DNA of 64,000 nt from contig NZ_JALDNB010000002.1 of NCBI RefSeq assembly GCF_022699665.1, forward strand, positions 620,001-684,000. The letters are read 5' to 3'. Below the pieces are notes generated by a model. The model was not told the origin of the DNA. It ran no database searches and worked only from the letters and a program-made list of their open reading frames with translations. The DNA comes from Chryseobacterium aahli (GTDB lineage Bacteria > Bacteroidota > Bacteroidia > Flavobacteriales > Weeksellaceae). Below are positions 7,513-16,560 of the stretch, piece after piece. The position numbers and the translations under genes were made by a program. Every line of letters begins with the position of its first letter. The first letter of the stretch is position 1.

Positions 7513-7529
7513 CTTAGATTATTTTAAAT

Positions 7530-9443
7530 TTATTCAGATCTGGCTTTCCATTTTTGGAGAATAGTGGTATAAAAATAGGTGAAAATAAATCCTATCACTA
7601 AAAGAATATAGCTGAGGAAAAGCCCAAGTGAATCTATAATTGATTGACAGTCTTCATATCCTACTCCTTTTACAGGATCATAAACGGTTCCTTGGCAAGC
7701 ATCTCTTTGATACATTGAAATAATTATAAAAATCAGCAATACAAAAAGTACAAAGCCATTCAACGAAATATTGACAAAAATCGAGGTAATAAGTTTATTA
7801 AATTTATTCATCATCAATAACGGAATCAACAAGATAACAATTGATAGCAACAAACCTAATTGAGAGACAAAGTACTCCTCTTTTCCTAAGTGAGAAAATG
7901 AATATAAGACAGTTATCAGAACAACTGCCAAAACTAAAACTCCTGCACTGATAATGCTGAATAACAGCGATTTTAAACCTGTAATTCTAAAACTAAAAAT
8001 CAGTGTTGAAAGGAAAAAAGAAATCCAAAGATAAATGTGAATATTTTGCGAAAAGAAATCTTCACTTTTCACATAATCAACATTATTCAGAAGGTCTTTC
8101 AGGTTATCTTGATAGTAGTAAAACTCAGAGACGTTATTATAAAAGTATTTTTCAGGAGAAATCTGTTTATTGATTTCAGGATTAAATTCTTTAATAGAAA
8201 TCGAGTCATCGACAATCGTTCCGTTCTCATCAACATACGATGCTGCTGCAGAATCAACCGCAATCGCAGCAGCTTCGGCAACTTCATTATTTTCTCTGTC
8301 AGAATAATATGAAGAATTGTTTGGGTTATATTTTTCCCCTTTTTCAGGTTTGTAAGTTTTGATAAAATATCTGACTTCAAAATTTTGTGGAGAATACACC
8401 ATATTAGTCCATTCTTTTGCCTTTAAATTGTTTCTGATTTTAAATTTTTCAGAAATATTTAAAAATTGGGAAAGCAGTTTTTCAATTTCAACATGATTAT
8501 TTTTATTGAGAAGTTCAGAAGTTTTCCTGTTGATTTCAGCTTGTCTGGATTTTAAATCGCCCTCTGAAACATTATTATAATTATTATAACCAGTATAATA
8601 TGAATCTTCATAATTTTGATCTGAGAATTTATTTTCATAAAAAACGTCAGAAAAGTTATAATAACTTGGCGCTGTATTTTTTATATAAGATGACAAATCA
8701 ACTACATCTTTTTTGAAGTAAAAAGTTTCAAAATTTTCGTTTCGGTCAGACTTTACAGCTTCAATTCCTTTGTTTCTTTCATAATCCGGAAGAATGTATT
8801 CATGATTTTCATCTTTTTTGTAAGACTTTTTAGAATACATCGTATAATACTGATAAACCCTGTTGTAATAGACAAAATATTTTTTATTTCGGTCCACTTT
8901 TTTAATCTCGGTTTCGCAGTAAAGATCATAAAAAGGTTTTGGAGAAAGTCTGTTTTCTAAAGTGTACAATTCTAAATTCTGGGAAAGAAAAGGATAACTT
9001 CTGTTGACGATATCGATATTTTCTTTCATTTCAGAGTCGGGATATTTATGATTAACAAATATTTTAAAACCAGACATGTATGAAAAATAGAAAGTGGTAC
9101 TCGCAAAAATAATCACAAAATACTGTACAAACTGCGAAAAGAGTTTACCTCGTGATAAAGGATAAATGTTTTTGAACGCATTGTTTTTAAACATCAAAAT
9201 CAGCCATCCCACAATCATCAAAATAGAGATAATCAGATGAATAAATATCAGTCCATTTTTGAAATAATCATCTCTCACTGTACGTGTCTGCAAAGAAACG
9301 GGATCGAGGTGCGAAAGATAGCCGATGATGAAAAAGAGAATGTGAACAAGCAAACTTGCCAAAAGCATCCACACAATTTTGGTGTTCCAAACGGTAGGAT
9401 ATTTCTCTAATAAATATTGATTAATTTTATTTATTTTTTGCAT
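7530..9443 (-). CDS. Large membrane protein, probable ABC-2 type permease
   Basis: A 637-residue membrane protein: one helix near residues 24-43, others near 65-84 and 108-125, a long hydrophilic region (about 130-465) rich in Tyr and Asn, then about five or six helices to the C-terminus. I see no enzymatic motif. It follows the ATPase gene by 21 bp on the same strand, so I infer that it is the permease of that transporter, with an unusually large extracytoplasmic loop. A Cys pair (RDACQGTVY and YEDCQS) sits in a C-terminal loop. Substrate unknown; a gliding or surface-assembly role is possible but unsupported. Confidence 0.75.
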   Translation of the reverse strand: MQKINKINQYLLEKYPTVWNTKIVWMLLASLLVHILFFIIGYLSHLDPVSLQTRTVRDDYFKNGLIFIHLIISILMIVGWLILMFKNNAFKNIYPLSRGKLFSQFVQYFVIIFASTTFYFSYMSGFKIFVNHKYPDSEMKENIDIVNRSYPFLSQNLELYTLENRLSPKPFYDLYCETEIKKVDRNKKYFVYYNRVYQYYTMYSKKSYKKDENHEYILPDYERNKGIEAVKSDRNENFETFYFKKDVVDLSSYIKNTAPSYYNFSDVFYENKFSDQNYEDSYYTGYNNYNNVSEGDLKSRQAEINRKTSELLNKNNHVEIEKLLSQFLNISEKFKIRNNLKAKEWTNMVYSPQNFEVRYFIKTYKPEKGEKYNPNNSSYYSDRENNEVAEAAAIAVDSAAASYVDENGTIVDDSISIKEFNPEINKQISPEKYFYNNVSEFYYYQDNLKDLLNNVDYVKSEDFFSQNIHIYLWISFFLSTLIFSFRITGLKSLLFSIISAGVLVLAVVLITVLYSFSHLGKEEYFVSQLGLLLSIVILLIPLLMMNKFNKLITSIFVNISLNGFVLFVLLIFIIISMYQRDACQGTVYDPVKGVGYEDCQSIIDSLGLFLSYILLVIGFIFTYFYTTILQKWKARSE

Positions 9444-9464
9444 TTTAATTTGAATTAAAGAAGA

Positions 9465-10616
9465 TTAATTAACGAAAAATCTTCTCGTAGAAGATGAGAT
9501 ATTCCTGATGTAAACCAAATCTGTTTTCGCTTGTCCTAAAGCGGTGATGACATTATGAAACTCAGTTTCTGCCGAGAAATAAGCAACATAAACTCCACCA
9601 TTAAAATTCAGTTTTTCTAAAGCAAAATCTTTAAAAACTTCAAGCAGATGTTCTCTTGAATTGGTGGTGTCAATTTCTATAATCAAACTTGCATTTTCGG
9701 TATCTTTTAATTCAGAATTATCTTTGTACTGACCGTTTTTCAGGAAAATGACTTTATCTGAAACCTTTTCGACTTCGTACAATTGCTGCGAGCTCAAAAT
9801 CAAAGCAATAGGATGATTAACGGAGTTGGCAATCGATTTTAAATCTTCCAGAATAACCTGTTGAGCCAAGACATCGAGATTAGCTAAAGGTTCGTCTAAA
9901 AGTAAAATTTCTGGTTTTCTTAAAAGAGTTCGGGCCAATTCAAAACGCATTTTGTAACCGGAAGAAAGCTCGTTCCATTTCAGGTGTTTGTAATTCCAAA
10001 GTCCCAATCTGGCAATCATCATCAACGTTCGTATTTCATTTTCTTCGGGTTTAACATTGTAATTTGACAGAACAAATTTCAAATTATCTTTTAAACTTCC
10101 ATACCATTTCTCAGTACGCTGCGGGATGTACACCAATTTTGTGCAAAGGTCATATTCATCTTTCGGCTCAGAATTGAAAGAATAATTGAGCTCACCTTCA
10201 TTAAAAGAAATTTCTTTGGCTAAAATTCGCAGAAGTGTCGTTTTACCGTTTCCGTTCTCTCCTACCAAACCGTAAACCTGGCCTTTATTGATTTCCATAG
10301 AAACCGGACCGAGAGAAAATCTGTTGCTGCCGTAAGATTTCAAAATATTTTTTGCCCGAAGCACAGGTTTCTCAGCCGAATGTTCCTGCACTTGAATTTT
10401 TTCAATTTTCTCAAGAAGAATTTTAGACTTTTCAATAAACTCGCTTATTGCGTGGCTATTTGTTTCTTTCCAGTCTGTCAGGTTGATGGCTTCTTTATAG
10501 ATTTCCATGTTCTGCGTATCTATAGCGCAGTCGAGCAATTTTCTAAAACCTAATACAGTATCTTTATTATCAAAGAAATGATAAACCTCGTTCACACGAT
10601 GTTGGTGTTTCGTCAT
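9465..10616 (-). CDS. ABC transporter ATP-binding protein
   Basis: A 383-residue protein with a helical N-terminal extension of about 85 residues, then one ABC ATPase domain: Walker A GENGNGKTT, Q-loop near VYIPQRTEKWYG, signature LSSGYKMRFELAR, Walker B ILLLDEPLANLD. About 90 further residues follow with no recognised domain. The N-terminal extension is unlike ordinary ABC exporters, where the ATPase begins within ten residues. It is cotranscribed with the membrane protein downstream (21 bp). The ligand is unknown. Confidence 0.9.
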   Translation of the reverse strand: MTKHQHRVNEVYHFFDNKDTVLGFRKLLDCAIDTQNMEIYKEAINLTDWKETNSHAISEFIEKSKILLEKIEKIQVQEHSAEKPVLRAKNILKSYGSNRFSLGPVSMEINKGQVYGLVGENGNGKTTLLRILAKEISFNEGELNYSFNSEPKDEYDLCTKLVYIPQRTEKWYGSLKDNLKFVLSNYNVKPEENEIRTLMMIARLGLWNYKHLKWNELSSGYKMRFELARTLLRKPEILLLDEPLANLDVLAQQVILEDLKSIANSVNHPIALILSSQQLYEVEKVSDKVIFLKNGQYKDNSELKDTENASLIIEIDTTNSREHLLEVFKDFALEKLNFNGGVYVAYFSAETEFHNVITALGQAKTDLVYIRNISSSTRRFFVN

Positions 10617-10693
10617 TTGGGATATTTAATTAATCTAATATATATAAATTTTAAGAATAAATTATATCAATTTACAGAGATAAATTTAATGAT

Positions 10694-10701
10694 TATATTT
10701 G
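10694..10701 (+). promoter_or_regulatory. Candidate -7 box TATATTTG
   Basis: TATATTTG fits the Bacteroidetes TAnnTTTG element and lies 19 bp before the ATG at 10720. No TTTG is seen at the expected distance upstream. Its presence argues against the TTG at 10699 being the start codon. Confidence 0.45.
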
Positions 10702-10719
10702 GCTAAATTTTATTTGAAA

Positions 10720-11568
10720 ATGTTTGTAAAAATTGCATTAGTTGTAGTATTAATGATAGGTTCAGTGATACTTAAAGCTCAGGAAACAATTCCATTCAGA
10801 TTGACAAAACACAACAATATCATTGTAAAAACTTTGGTAAACGACAAAGATTCACTTCATCTTATGTTTCAGATTGCCATGGAAGACGCATCGATTTCAC
10901 CGGAAAGAACAAGAAAAGCTGACAACATCATTTTTAAAGGTGAAATAAGCAACGGAAATACACTGAAAATTGGCAACAAAAAACACGAAAACATCAGGTT
11001 TTTCGACAATGAATTTACCGGTCATGAAGCCGATGGTAAAATAGGAACCGGAATTTTTAAAAATCAAATATTTAAAATTGATTATGATCAAAACAAATTT
11101 GTCATCTACAACCAACTTCCGGATTTGAAAGGCTATCAACCTGTACCACTTTTTTTAGAGAACGGACAGTTTTATATCGTTGCAGATAATATAATCGATG
11201 GAAAACCATATCAAGCGAATTTCCTTTTGCAATCAGGTTATTCAGGAGGATTATTATATAGCAATGAGTTTGCAGACGGAAAAGAGTTGGATAAAAACCT
11301 GAAAATTACAGGTGAAAAAGTAATGAAAAACTCTGCGGGACAAAGCATTACCACCAAACAAGGCATTCTACCATCTCTAAAATTGGGAAATATTATTCTA
11401 AAAGATGTAACTGCAGGATTTTTCACAGGCGAACTCAAAACACAACATAAAAATTACTTTGCAGCAGACGTTATGAAAAGATTCAATTGGATTTTTGATG
11501 CGGATAGAAAAATGGTTTACATTAAGCCCAGCAAATACTTTGATGCGCCCTATTATAAAATCAATTAA
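10720..11568 (+). CDS. Secreted retropepsin-like (clan AA) protein without visible catalytic Asp
   Basis: From the ATG at 10720 the product has 282 residues and begins MFVKIALVVVLMIGSVILKAQ, a good signal peptide; an in-frame TTG at 10699 overlaps a -7-like box and is less likely. Two repeated halves look like the lobes of a retropepsin-type aspartic protease: NNIIVKTLVNDKDSLHLMF and PYQANFLLQSGYSGGLLYS, with KLGNIILKDVTAGFF and ADVMKRFNWIFDADRKMVY near the C-terminus. Where active members carry D-T/S-G, this protein has QSG and no DTG. It is probably a non-catalytic or altered relative. It converges on the next gene with two bases between stops. Confidence 0.75.
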   Translation: MFVKIALVVVLMIGSVILKAQETIPFRLTKHNNIIVKTLVNDKDSLHLMFQIAMEDASISPERTRKADNIIFKGEISNGNTLKIGNKKHENIRFFDNEFTGHEADGKIGTGIFKNQIFKIDYDQNKFVIYNQLPDLKGYQPVPLFLENGQFYIVADNIIDGKPYQANFLLQSGYSGGLLYSNEFADGKELDKNLKITGEKVMKNSAGQSITTKQGILPSLKLGNIILKDVTAGFFTGELKTQHKNYFAADVMKRFNWIFDADRKMVYIKPSKYFDAPYYKIN

Positions 11569-11570
11569 AC

Positions 11571-12059
11571 TCACATTCCCATCATCATTGACATATAATA
11601 GTTGGCGCAATGCAGTGAAATGAGGAGCAACATATTTTTTTCATCAAATGTTTCTAAAATTTCAGAAGTCGTCATTTGATATTCGTAGTTCAAACTATTC
11701 CATTTAAAATTTGGCTTCATCATCATGAGCTCAGATCCTTTTTGGTCTGTCAATACAAATGATTCTTTGAAAAAACCTTGGTGTTTAAAAATGTAGTCTT
11801 TTTCGGTATCGTCAAAATAAGTTTTCAAAAGAATATTGCCATCCCAATTCATTGCGAATTTCAAAATTACATTTTTACCGTCAATTACTTCAACTGTCGT
11901 TCCCCAAAAACCTTTTGGCTCAACTTGATATTTTGAGTTTAAAATTTCAATTTCAGCATTGAATTTAAACCAGTTTTTGTAGTGCAATTCCCCGATTATC
12001 TTTTCGTCTTTTGTTATTTTGAAAGTGGTGAATTTTTCTGAAGTTGCTTGATATTCCAT
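11571..12059 (-). CDS. Hypothetical protein, 162 aa
   Basis: An unrecognised soluble protein with many beta-strand-like segments (FTTFKITKDEKIIGELHY, GFWGTTVEVIDGKNVILKF, NILLKTYFDDTEKDYIF) and a methionine-rich C-terminal tail CANYYMSMMMGM that follows a hydrophobic helix. The pattern of antiparallel strands ending in a buried hydrophobic helix resembles the LURP-one/Tubby-like fold, but this is a guess from shape only. It has no signal peptide. The gene is convergent with the protease-like gene and alone on its strand. Confidence 0.65.
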   Translation of the reverse strand: MEYQATSEKFTTFKITKDEKIIGELHYKNWFKFNAEIEILNSKYQVEPKGFWGTTVEVIDGKNVILKFAMNWDGNILLKTYFDDTEKDYIFKHQGFFKESFVLTDQKGSELMMMKPNFKWNSLNYEYQMTTSEILETFDEKNMLLLISLHCANYYMSMMMGM

Positions 12060-12398
12060 TTTGCGTTTTTATGAATTTATTTTATTCTAAATTACATTTT
12101 TCCGCCAAACTAAAAATTAGTTCCTAATTTTTTTAATGTAGAACTATTTCTTTCGATAACTATTGGAAACAAAAAATTGCATTAACGAATCATTAATAAA
12201 TTTCAATATCCCTTAACTATCTTGTACTATCCTGCCCTGTCAATTTTTTATTCGAAAAATTATTATACTTTTAAAAATCAGAAAACGTTTAAGTTTTGTA
12301 GAAGAAGCGATAAATTTTGAATGTAAAAACAAAATGCAATCGATTAACCTTTTCATTTTAAATGTTGAAAAGAAACAATTAATAAACCAACCAAATCA
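12060..12398 (+). promoter_or_regulatory. Upstream region of the fucose operon with two CG-centred palindromes
   Basis: This 339-bp spacer has no gene. It contains AAACGTTT at 12283-12290 and AATCGATT at 12338-12345, both CG-centred 8-bp palindromes of the kind bound by LacI-family repressors. TAAATTTTG (12311-12319) resembles a -7 element with one extra base. No regulator gene is present in the window, so assignment is tentative. Confidence 0.35.
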
Positions 12399-13676
12399 AT
12401 GAATAATACCCAACCCGGAAACTCGTTTTCTTCTTCAAAAAAGAAAAATTACTACTTTCCTCTGATCCTTATCACGAGTTTGTTTTTCTTTTGGGGATTT
12501 ATCCATAATCTTGATCCGATCTTGATTAAACACCTTCGAAGTGCTTTTCACCTGAACCATTTTCAGGCTTCGTTAGTAGATTCATCTGTTTTTGCAGCGT
12601 ACTTTTTATTGGCCATTCCTGCAGGAATGATTATTCAGAAATATGGTTACAAAACCGGGATTTTAGTAGGTTTGTTCTTTTTTGCGGCTGGATGTTTTTT
12701 ATTTGTTCCGGCAGCGAATAACATTAGTTATCCGTTTTTTCTCGCAGCTCTTTTTGTCTTGTCTTGTGGTCTTGCCATTCTGGAAACCGCAGCAAACCCT
12801 TACATTACCGTTTTGGGCGCACCTGAAAAAGCAACACAAAGATTAAACTTTGCACAGTCTTTCAATGGTTTGGCAGCTTCAATTGCTCCTATTGTTGGCG
12901 GAATTTTTATTCTGAGTGATGAACCAAAATCACAGGAAGAACTTGCCCAACTTGATCAGGCAGCAAAACTGGCCTACATTCACGCTGAAACTTCACTTGT
13001 AAAAGGACCTTACATCATTTTGGGAATCATCATTCTGCTGGTTATGTTTCTATTTTTATTGGTAAAACTACCGGAAGTAACGGAAAGCAAAGAAAAATCG
13101 ACAAAGAGTTTTATTCAGGTTTTAGGCGTAAAAAATGTCGGATGGGGTGTTCTCGCACAGTTTTTTTATATCGGTGCGCAAATTTATGTTTTCAGTTTTC
13201 TCTTGGTTTTTGCAGAAGATGCGATCAATATGAAAGGTCAGGAAGCTAAATATTATGCCGGTGTGGCAGGATTATTATTTATGATCGGGCGTTTTGCAGG
13301 AACTTTTTTCATGAAATATATTTCACCTCAAAAACTATTGAGTATCTATAGTGTGATCAGTATCTTTCTCAGCATTTGGGTTATTGCCGGATCAGGAATT
13401 TCAACATTATATGCATTGGTTGCGCTTACATTTTTTATGTCAATCATGTTCCCAACTATTTTTGCTTTGGGAATTGAAGGTGCCGGTGCAGAAACAAAAT
13501 CTGCCTCCAGCTTATTAATCATGTCTATTGTTGGAGGTGCCATCATACCACCGATTGCAAGTAAAATTACAGATATTTCAGGGAATATTCATTTTTCTTA
13601 TGCTGTTCCTTTAGTCTGTTTTATCATCGTTTTTCTGTTTTCATTAAGATTCAGAAATAAAAAAATCTCATCATAA
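12399..13676 (+). CDS. fucP: L-fucose:H+ symporter
   Basis: A 425-residue MFS permease with about 12 membrane helices of the FucP family, which imports L-fucose with protons. Family-type segments are FFFWGFIHNLDPILIKHL near residues 29-46, the GYKTGILVGL loop, LETAANPYITVLG around residue 130, the lumen segment GPYIILG, and GRFAGTFFMKYISPQKLL. The conserved Asp and Glu of the FucP transport path appear to be in the first helix and in the ETAANPY motif. It is first in an operon whose other enzymes complete fucose oxidation, which supports fucose rather than another sugar. Confidence 0.92.
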   Translation: MNNTQPGNSFSSSKKKNYYFPLILITSLFFFWGFIHNLDPILIKHLRSAFHLNHFQASLVDSSVFAAYFLLAIPAGMIIQKYGYKTGILVGLFFFAAGCFLFVPAANNISYPFFLAALFVLSCGLAILETAANPYITVLGAPEKATQRLNFAQSFNGLAASIAPIVGGIFILSDEPKSQEELAQLDQAAKLAYIHAETSLVKGPYIILGIIILLVMFLFLLVKLPEVTESKEKSTKSFIQVLGVKNVGWGVLAQFFYIGAQIYVFSFLLVFAEDAINMKGQEAKYYAGVAGLLFMIGRFAGTFFMKYISPQKLLSIYSVISIFLSIWVIAGSGISTLYALVALTFFMSIMFPTIFALGIEGAGAETKSASSLLIMSIVGGAIIPPIASKITDISGNIHFSYAVPLVCFIIVFLFSLRFRNKKISS

Positions 13677-13694
13677 TAAATGTAGAAGCCTAAA

Positions 13695-15335
13695 ATGAGC
13701 AATTTAATTTTAAAAATAAATCAAAAAGATAATGTTTTGGTTGCTTTGCAGGATATTCCAGCAGAAACCGAAATTATTTTCGAAGGAATCACCTACACCA
13801 CTTTAGAAGCAATCCCTGCTAAACACAAATTCTTTATGAATGACATGAAACAGGGTGACGAAATCTTCATGTATGGCGTTTTAGTAGGTAAAGTACAGTA
13901 CGATCTCGCAGCGGGAACCCGAATGACGACAGACAATACAAAACACGCTGCCGAACCTTACTACTACCGAGATGTTGACTATCACTGGACAAAACCTGAT
14001 GTGTCAAGATTTTTACATAAAACTTTTAAAGGATATCACCGTTCAAACGACGATGTAGGTACGGCCAATTACTGGCTTTTTATTCCTACCGTTTTTTGTG
14101 AAAACCGTAATCTTGATATTATTAAAGAATCATTGTATAATGAATTGGGATACGCGGTTGATGCAAAATACAAAAGCTATACCCATCAATTGGTAGAAGC
14201 CATTTCTAAAGGAGAAAATTTGGATGATATTAATTTTTCACCCTCAAATATTGCTGCAAAAGACAGAGTTTTTAAAAATGTAGATGGTATCAAGTTTCTT
14301 AATCACACTGGCGGTTGTGGTGGAACAAGACAGGATGCGGATACCCTCAGCAAACTTTTGGCGTCTTACGCAGACCATCCCAATGTTGCAGGAGTTACTT
14401 TGTTAAGTTTGGGCTGTCAGCATCTTCAGATTGATAATTTTAAAAAGGATTTGTACAATAGAAATCCTGATTTTGATAAACCTTTACTCGTTTTTGAGCA
14501 ACAAAAAGCGGTCAGTGAAGAAACAATGATCAAAAATGCCATTTTTGAAACCTTGAAAGGACTGTTGGAAATTAATAAAATTGAACGTGAAGATGCACCG
14601 ATAAGCAAACTTTGTGTTGGTGTAAAATGCGGTGGAAGCGATGGTTTCAGCGGTATTTCAGCCAATCCGGCTGTAGGACATCTTGCCGATATACTTTCGG
14701 TTTTGGGAGCTAAAGTTTTACTGGCAGAATTCCCGGAATTGTGCGGTGTCGAACAGGAATTAATAGATCGTGCCGTTGATCAACCAACCGCAGAAAAATT
14801 TATCAGGTTGATGACGGAATATGATGAATTGGCTCACGCCGTAGGTTCAGGATTTTACATGAATCCATCGCCGGGAAATATTAAGGACGGATTAATCACA
14901 GATGCCATCAAATCTGCAGGAGCTGCAAAAAAAGGAGGTTCTGCCCCTGTTGTAGATGTTTTGGATTATACAGAACCTGCTACCAAACCAGGATTGAGTT
15001 TAGTTTGCACACCGGGAAATGATGTGGAAGCAACCACAGGAAAAGCAGCTTCAGGAGCAACCTTAATTCTGTTTACAACTGGTTTGGGAACGCCTACAGG
15101 AAATCCGGTTTGCCCTGTCATCAAAGTAGCTACAAATACCGTATTAGCTACGAAGATGTCGGATATTATTGATATTGATACTGGGGCGGTTGTGCGTGGC
15201 GAAAAAACCATTCAGGGAATGGGTGAAGATATTTTAGATTTCTGCATCGACGTTGCCAGCGGAAATATCATTCCTAAAGCTGTAGCATTGAATCAGGATG
15301 ATTTTATTCCTTGGAAAAGAGGAGTGAGCCTTTAA
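13695..15335 (+). CDS. UxaA-family dehydratase, predicted L-fuconate dehydratase
   Basis: A 546-residue protein with an N-terminal SAF domain (to about residue 95) and a C-terminal altronate/galactarate dehydratase domain. Visible blocks include HTGGCGGTRQDADTLSKLLA, LLSLGCQHLQI, VKCGGSDGFSGISANPAVG, GSGFYMNPSPGNIKDG and TTGLGTPTGNPVCPVIKV. UxaA-type enzymes remove water from sugar acids and need a divalent metal (Fe2+ in UxaA). In Xanthomonas the fuconate step is done by an enolase-superfamily enzyme. Here the UxaA-type protein is the only dehydratase in the fucose operon, as in the Campylobacter jejuni fucose island, so I infer L-fuconate as substrate. Confidence 0.88.
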   Translation: MSNLILKINQKDNVLVALQDIPAETEIIFEGITYTTLEAIPAKHKFFMNDMKQGDEIFMYGVLVGKVQYDLAAGTRMTTDNTKHAAEPYYYRDVDYHWTKPDVSRFLHKTFKGYHRSNDDVGTANYWLFIPTVFCENRNLDIIKESLYNELGYAVDAKYKSYTHQLVEAISKGENLDDINFSPSNIAAKDRVFKNVDGIKFLNHTGGCGGTRQDADTLSKLLASYADHPNVAGVTLLSLGCQHLQIDNFKKDLYNRNPDFDKPLLVFEQQKAVSEETMIKNAIFETLKGLLEINKIEREDAPISKLCVGVKCGGSDGFSGISANPAVGHLADILSVLGAKVLLAEFPELCGVEQELIDRAVDQPTAEKFIRLMTEYDELAHAVGSGFYMNPSPGNIKDGLITDAIKSAGAAKKGGSAPVVDVLDYTEPATKPGLSLVCTPGNDVEATTGKAASGATLILFTTGLGTPTGNPVCPVIKVATNTVLATKMSDIIDIDTGAVVRGEKTIQGMGEDILDFCIDVASGNIIPKAVALNQDDFIPWKRGVSL

Positions 15336-15371
15336 AAATTTTAAGGAATATTAATCTTAAAAAAAAAAAAA

Positions 15372-15560
15372 TTAAACGCAAAGATTTAATATTACATGTG
15401 AAGATTTAAGGAGCAAAGGTGCGACAAGTCGCTTAAGCTTGAAAATAACTCGAATGTCAATTGATAACAAATATATCTCTGTGATTTTATTTAAGTGAAA
15501 TGCCTTTGCGAACTTAAAAACAGTTAGTTGTCAAAAAATCTTAGCGCCCTTTGCGTTAAA
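15372..15560. repeat. Interspersed repeat, CTTTGCG family, copy 1
   Basis: Ends form an inverted repeat: AAACGCAAAG near 15374 and CTTTGCGTTAAA at 15549-15560. The interior carries AAGTGAAATGCCTTTGCGAAC, truncated here as AAGTGAAATGCCTTTGCG. Related copies lie at 18703-18774 and 51784-51853. It separates the dehydratase from the first SDR gene without an obvious terminator. Confidence 0.65.
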
Positions 15561-15588
15561 ATAAATTACCAATAAAATTTAATATAAA

Positions 15589-16353
15589 ATGTTTTCTTTA
15601 AAAAATAAAAAAGCCGTTGTAACAGGCGGAGGAAGCGGAATCGGGCAAGCCATTGCGGTTCAGCTCGCAGCCAATGGTGCAGAAGTTCACATTCTTGAAA
15701 TAACAGAGCAAAACGGACAGGAAACTCTGGAAAAAATACAATCTTCCGGAGGAAATGCTACAGTGTATGCTTGCGATGTTTCAAAACAGAAAGATGTTTT
15801 AGGAGTTTTTGAACAAATTGGAGCGATCAATATTCTTGTCAATAATGCGGGAATTGCGCACATTGGAAAAGCAGATACGACTTCAGAAGAAGATTTTGAC
15901 AGAATTTATAATGTCAATATTAAAGGGGTTTACAATTGTCTGTTTGCAGCCATTCCGCAGATTAGAAAATCAGGAGGCGGTGTGATCATTAATATGGCTT
16001 CAATTGCTGCATTGGTTGGAATTCCTGATCGTTTTGCTTACAGTACAGCAAAAGGTGCTGTAAAAGCAATGACCATGAGTGTTGCCAAAGATTATATTAA
16101 TGAAAACATCCGTTGTAATTCCATTTCTCCAGCAAGAGTACATACACCTTTTGTGGATGGATTTTTAAAGAATAATTATCCTGACAATATCGAAGAAATG
16201 TTTGAAAAACTGTCGAAAACCCAACCGATCGGAAGAATGGCTCAACCTGAGGAAGTTGCCTCTTTAGCATTATATTTATGCAGTGATGAAGCATCATTCA
16301 TAACAGGAGTAGATTACCCTATTGATGGTGGTTTTACTACTTTGAATAATTAA
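15589..16353 (+). CDS. SDR oxidoreductase, predicted 2-keto-3-deoxy-L-fuconate dehydrogenase
   Basis: A 254-residue classical short-chain dehydrogenase. Cofactor motif TGGGSGIG lies at residues 12-19, NNAG at 85-88, catalytic Ser138, Tyr151 and Lys155 (YSTAK), and the C-terminal PIDGGFTTL is typical. The position between the dehydratase and the diketo-acid hydrolase fits oxidation of 2-keto-3-deoxy-L-fuconate to the 2,4-diketo acid with NAD+. The other operon SDR has an altered active site, so the two are not simple duplicates. Flanked on both sides by interspersed repeats that insert 200-250 bp into the operon. Confidence 0.9.
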   Translation: MFSLKNKKAVVTGGGSGIGQAIAVQLAANGAEVHILEITEQNGQETLEKIQSSGGNATVYACDVSKQKDVLGVFEQIGAINILVNNAGIAHIGKADTTSEEDFDRIYNVNIKGVYNCLFAAIPQIRKSGGGVIINMASIAALVGIPDRFAYSTAKGAVKAMTMSVAKDYINENIRCNSISPARVHTPFVDGFLKNNYPDNIEEMFEKLSKTQPIGRMAQPEEVASLALYLCSDEASFITGVDYPIDGGFTTLNN

Positions 16354-16397
16354 ACTTTGTGAATTTTCGCAACTTTTAAATATTAGACTGCAGTCCT

Positions 16398-16480
16398 AGC
16401 CCCGATAGAAACGGCATCCTTTTGGGTTGCGGCTGGAGCAAAGCGGAAGCCGTAACCCAAAAGATATAGTGGATAGCGGG
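16398..16480. repeat. Interspersed repeat with long hairpin, AGCCCCGATAGAAACGG type
   Basis: Outer arms CCCGATAGAAACGGCATC and GATATAGTGGATAGCGGG enclose a 16-bp stem, CTTTTGGGTTGCGGCT (16419-16434) with AGCCGTAACCCAAAAG (16448-16463), one G-U-type mismatch. This sequence type is common between flavobacterial genes (recollection). It shares the arm logic CCCGA...GCGGG(A) with the copies at 2478 and 40005. Confidence 0.8.
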
Positions 16481-16560
16481 AAAAAGCTTCAAATAAAAAA
16501 TTAAATAGCTTTTCCATGTAATCAAAAGCTCCTCACAAAATAATATAAGTAAAAATTAAA

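Noticed and set aside
10699..10719. TTG start for the protease-like gene
   Set aside because: The TTG is part of a TATATTTG box and the ATG at 10720 gives a better signal peptide.
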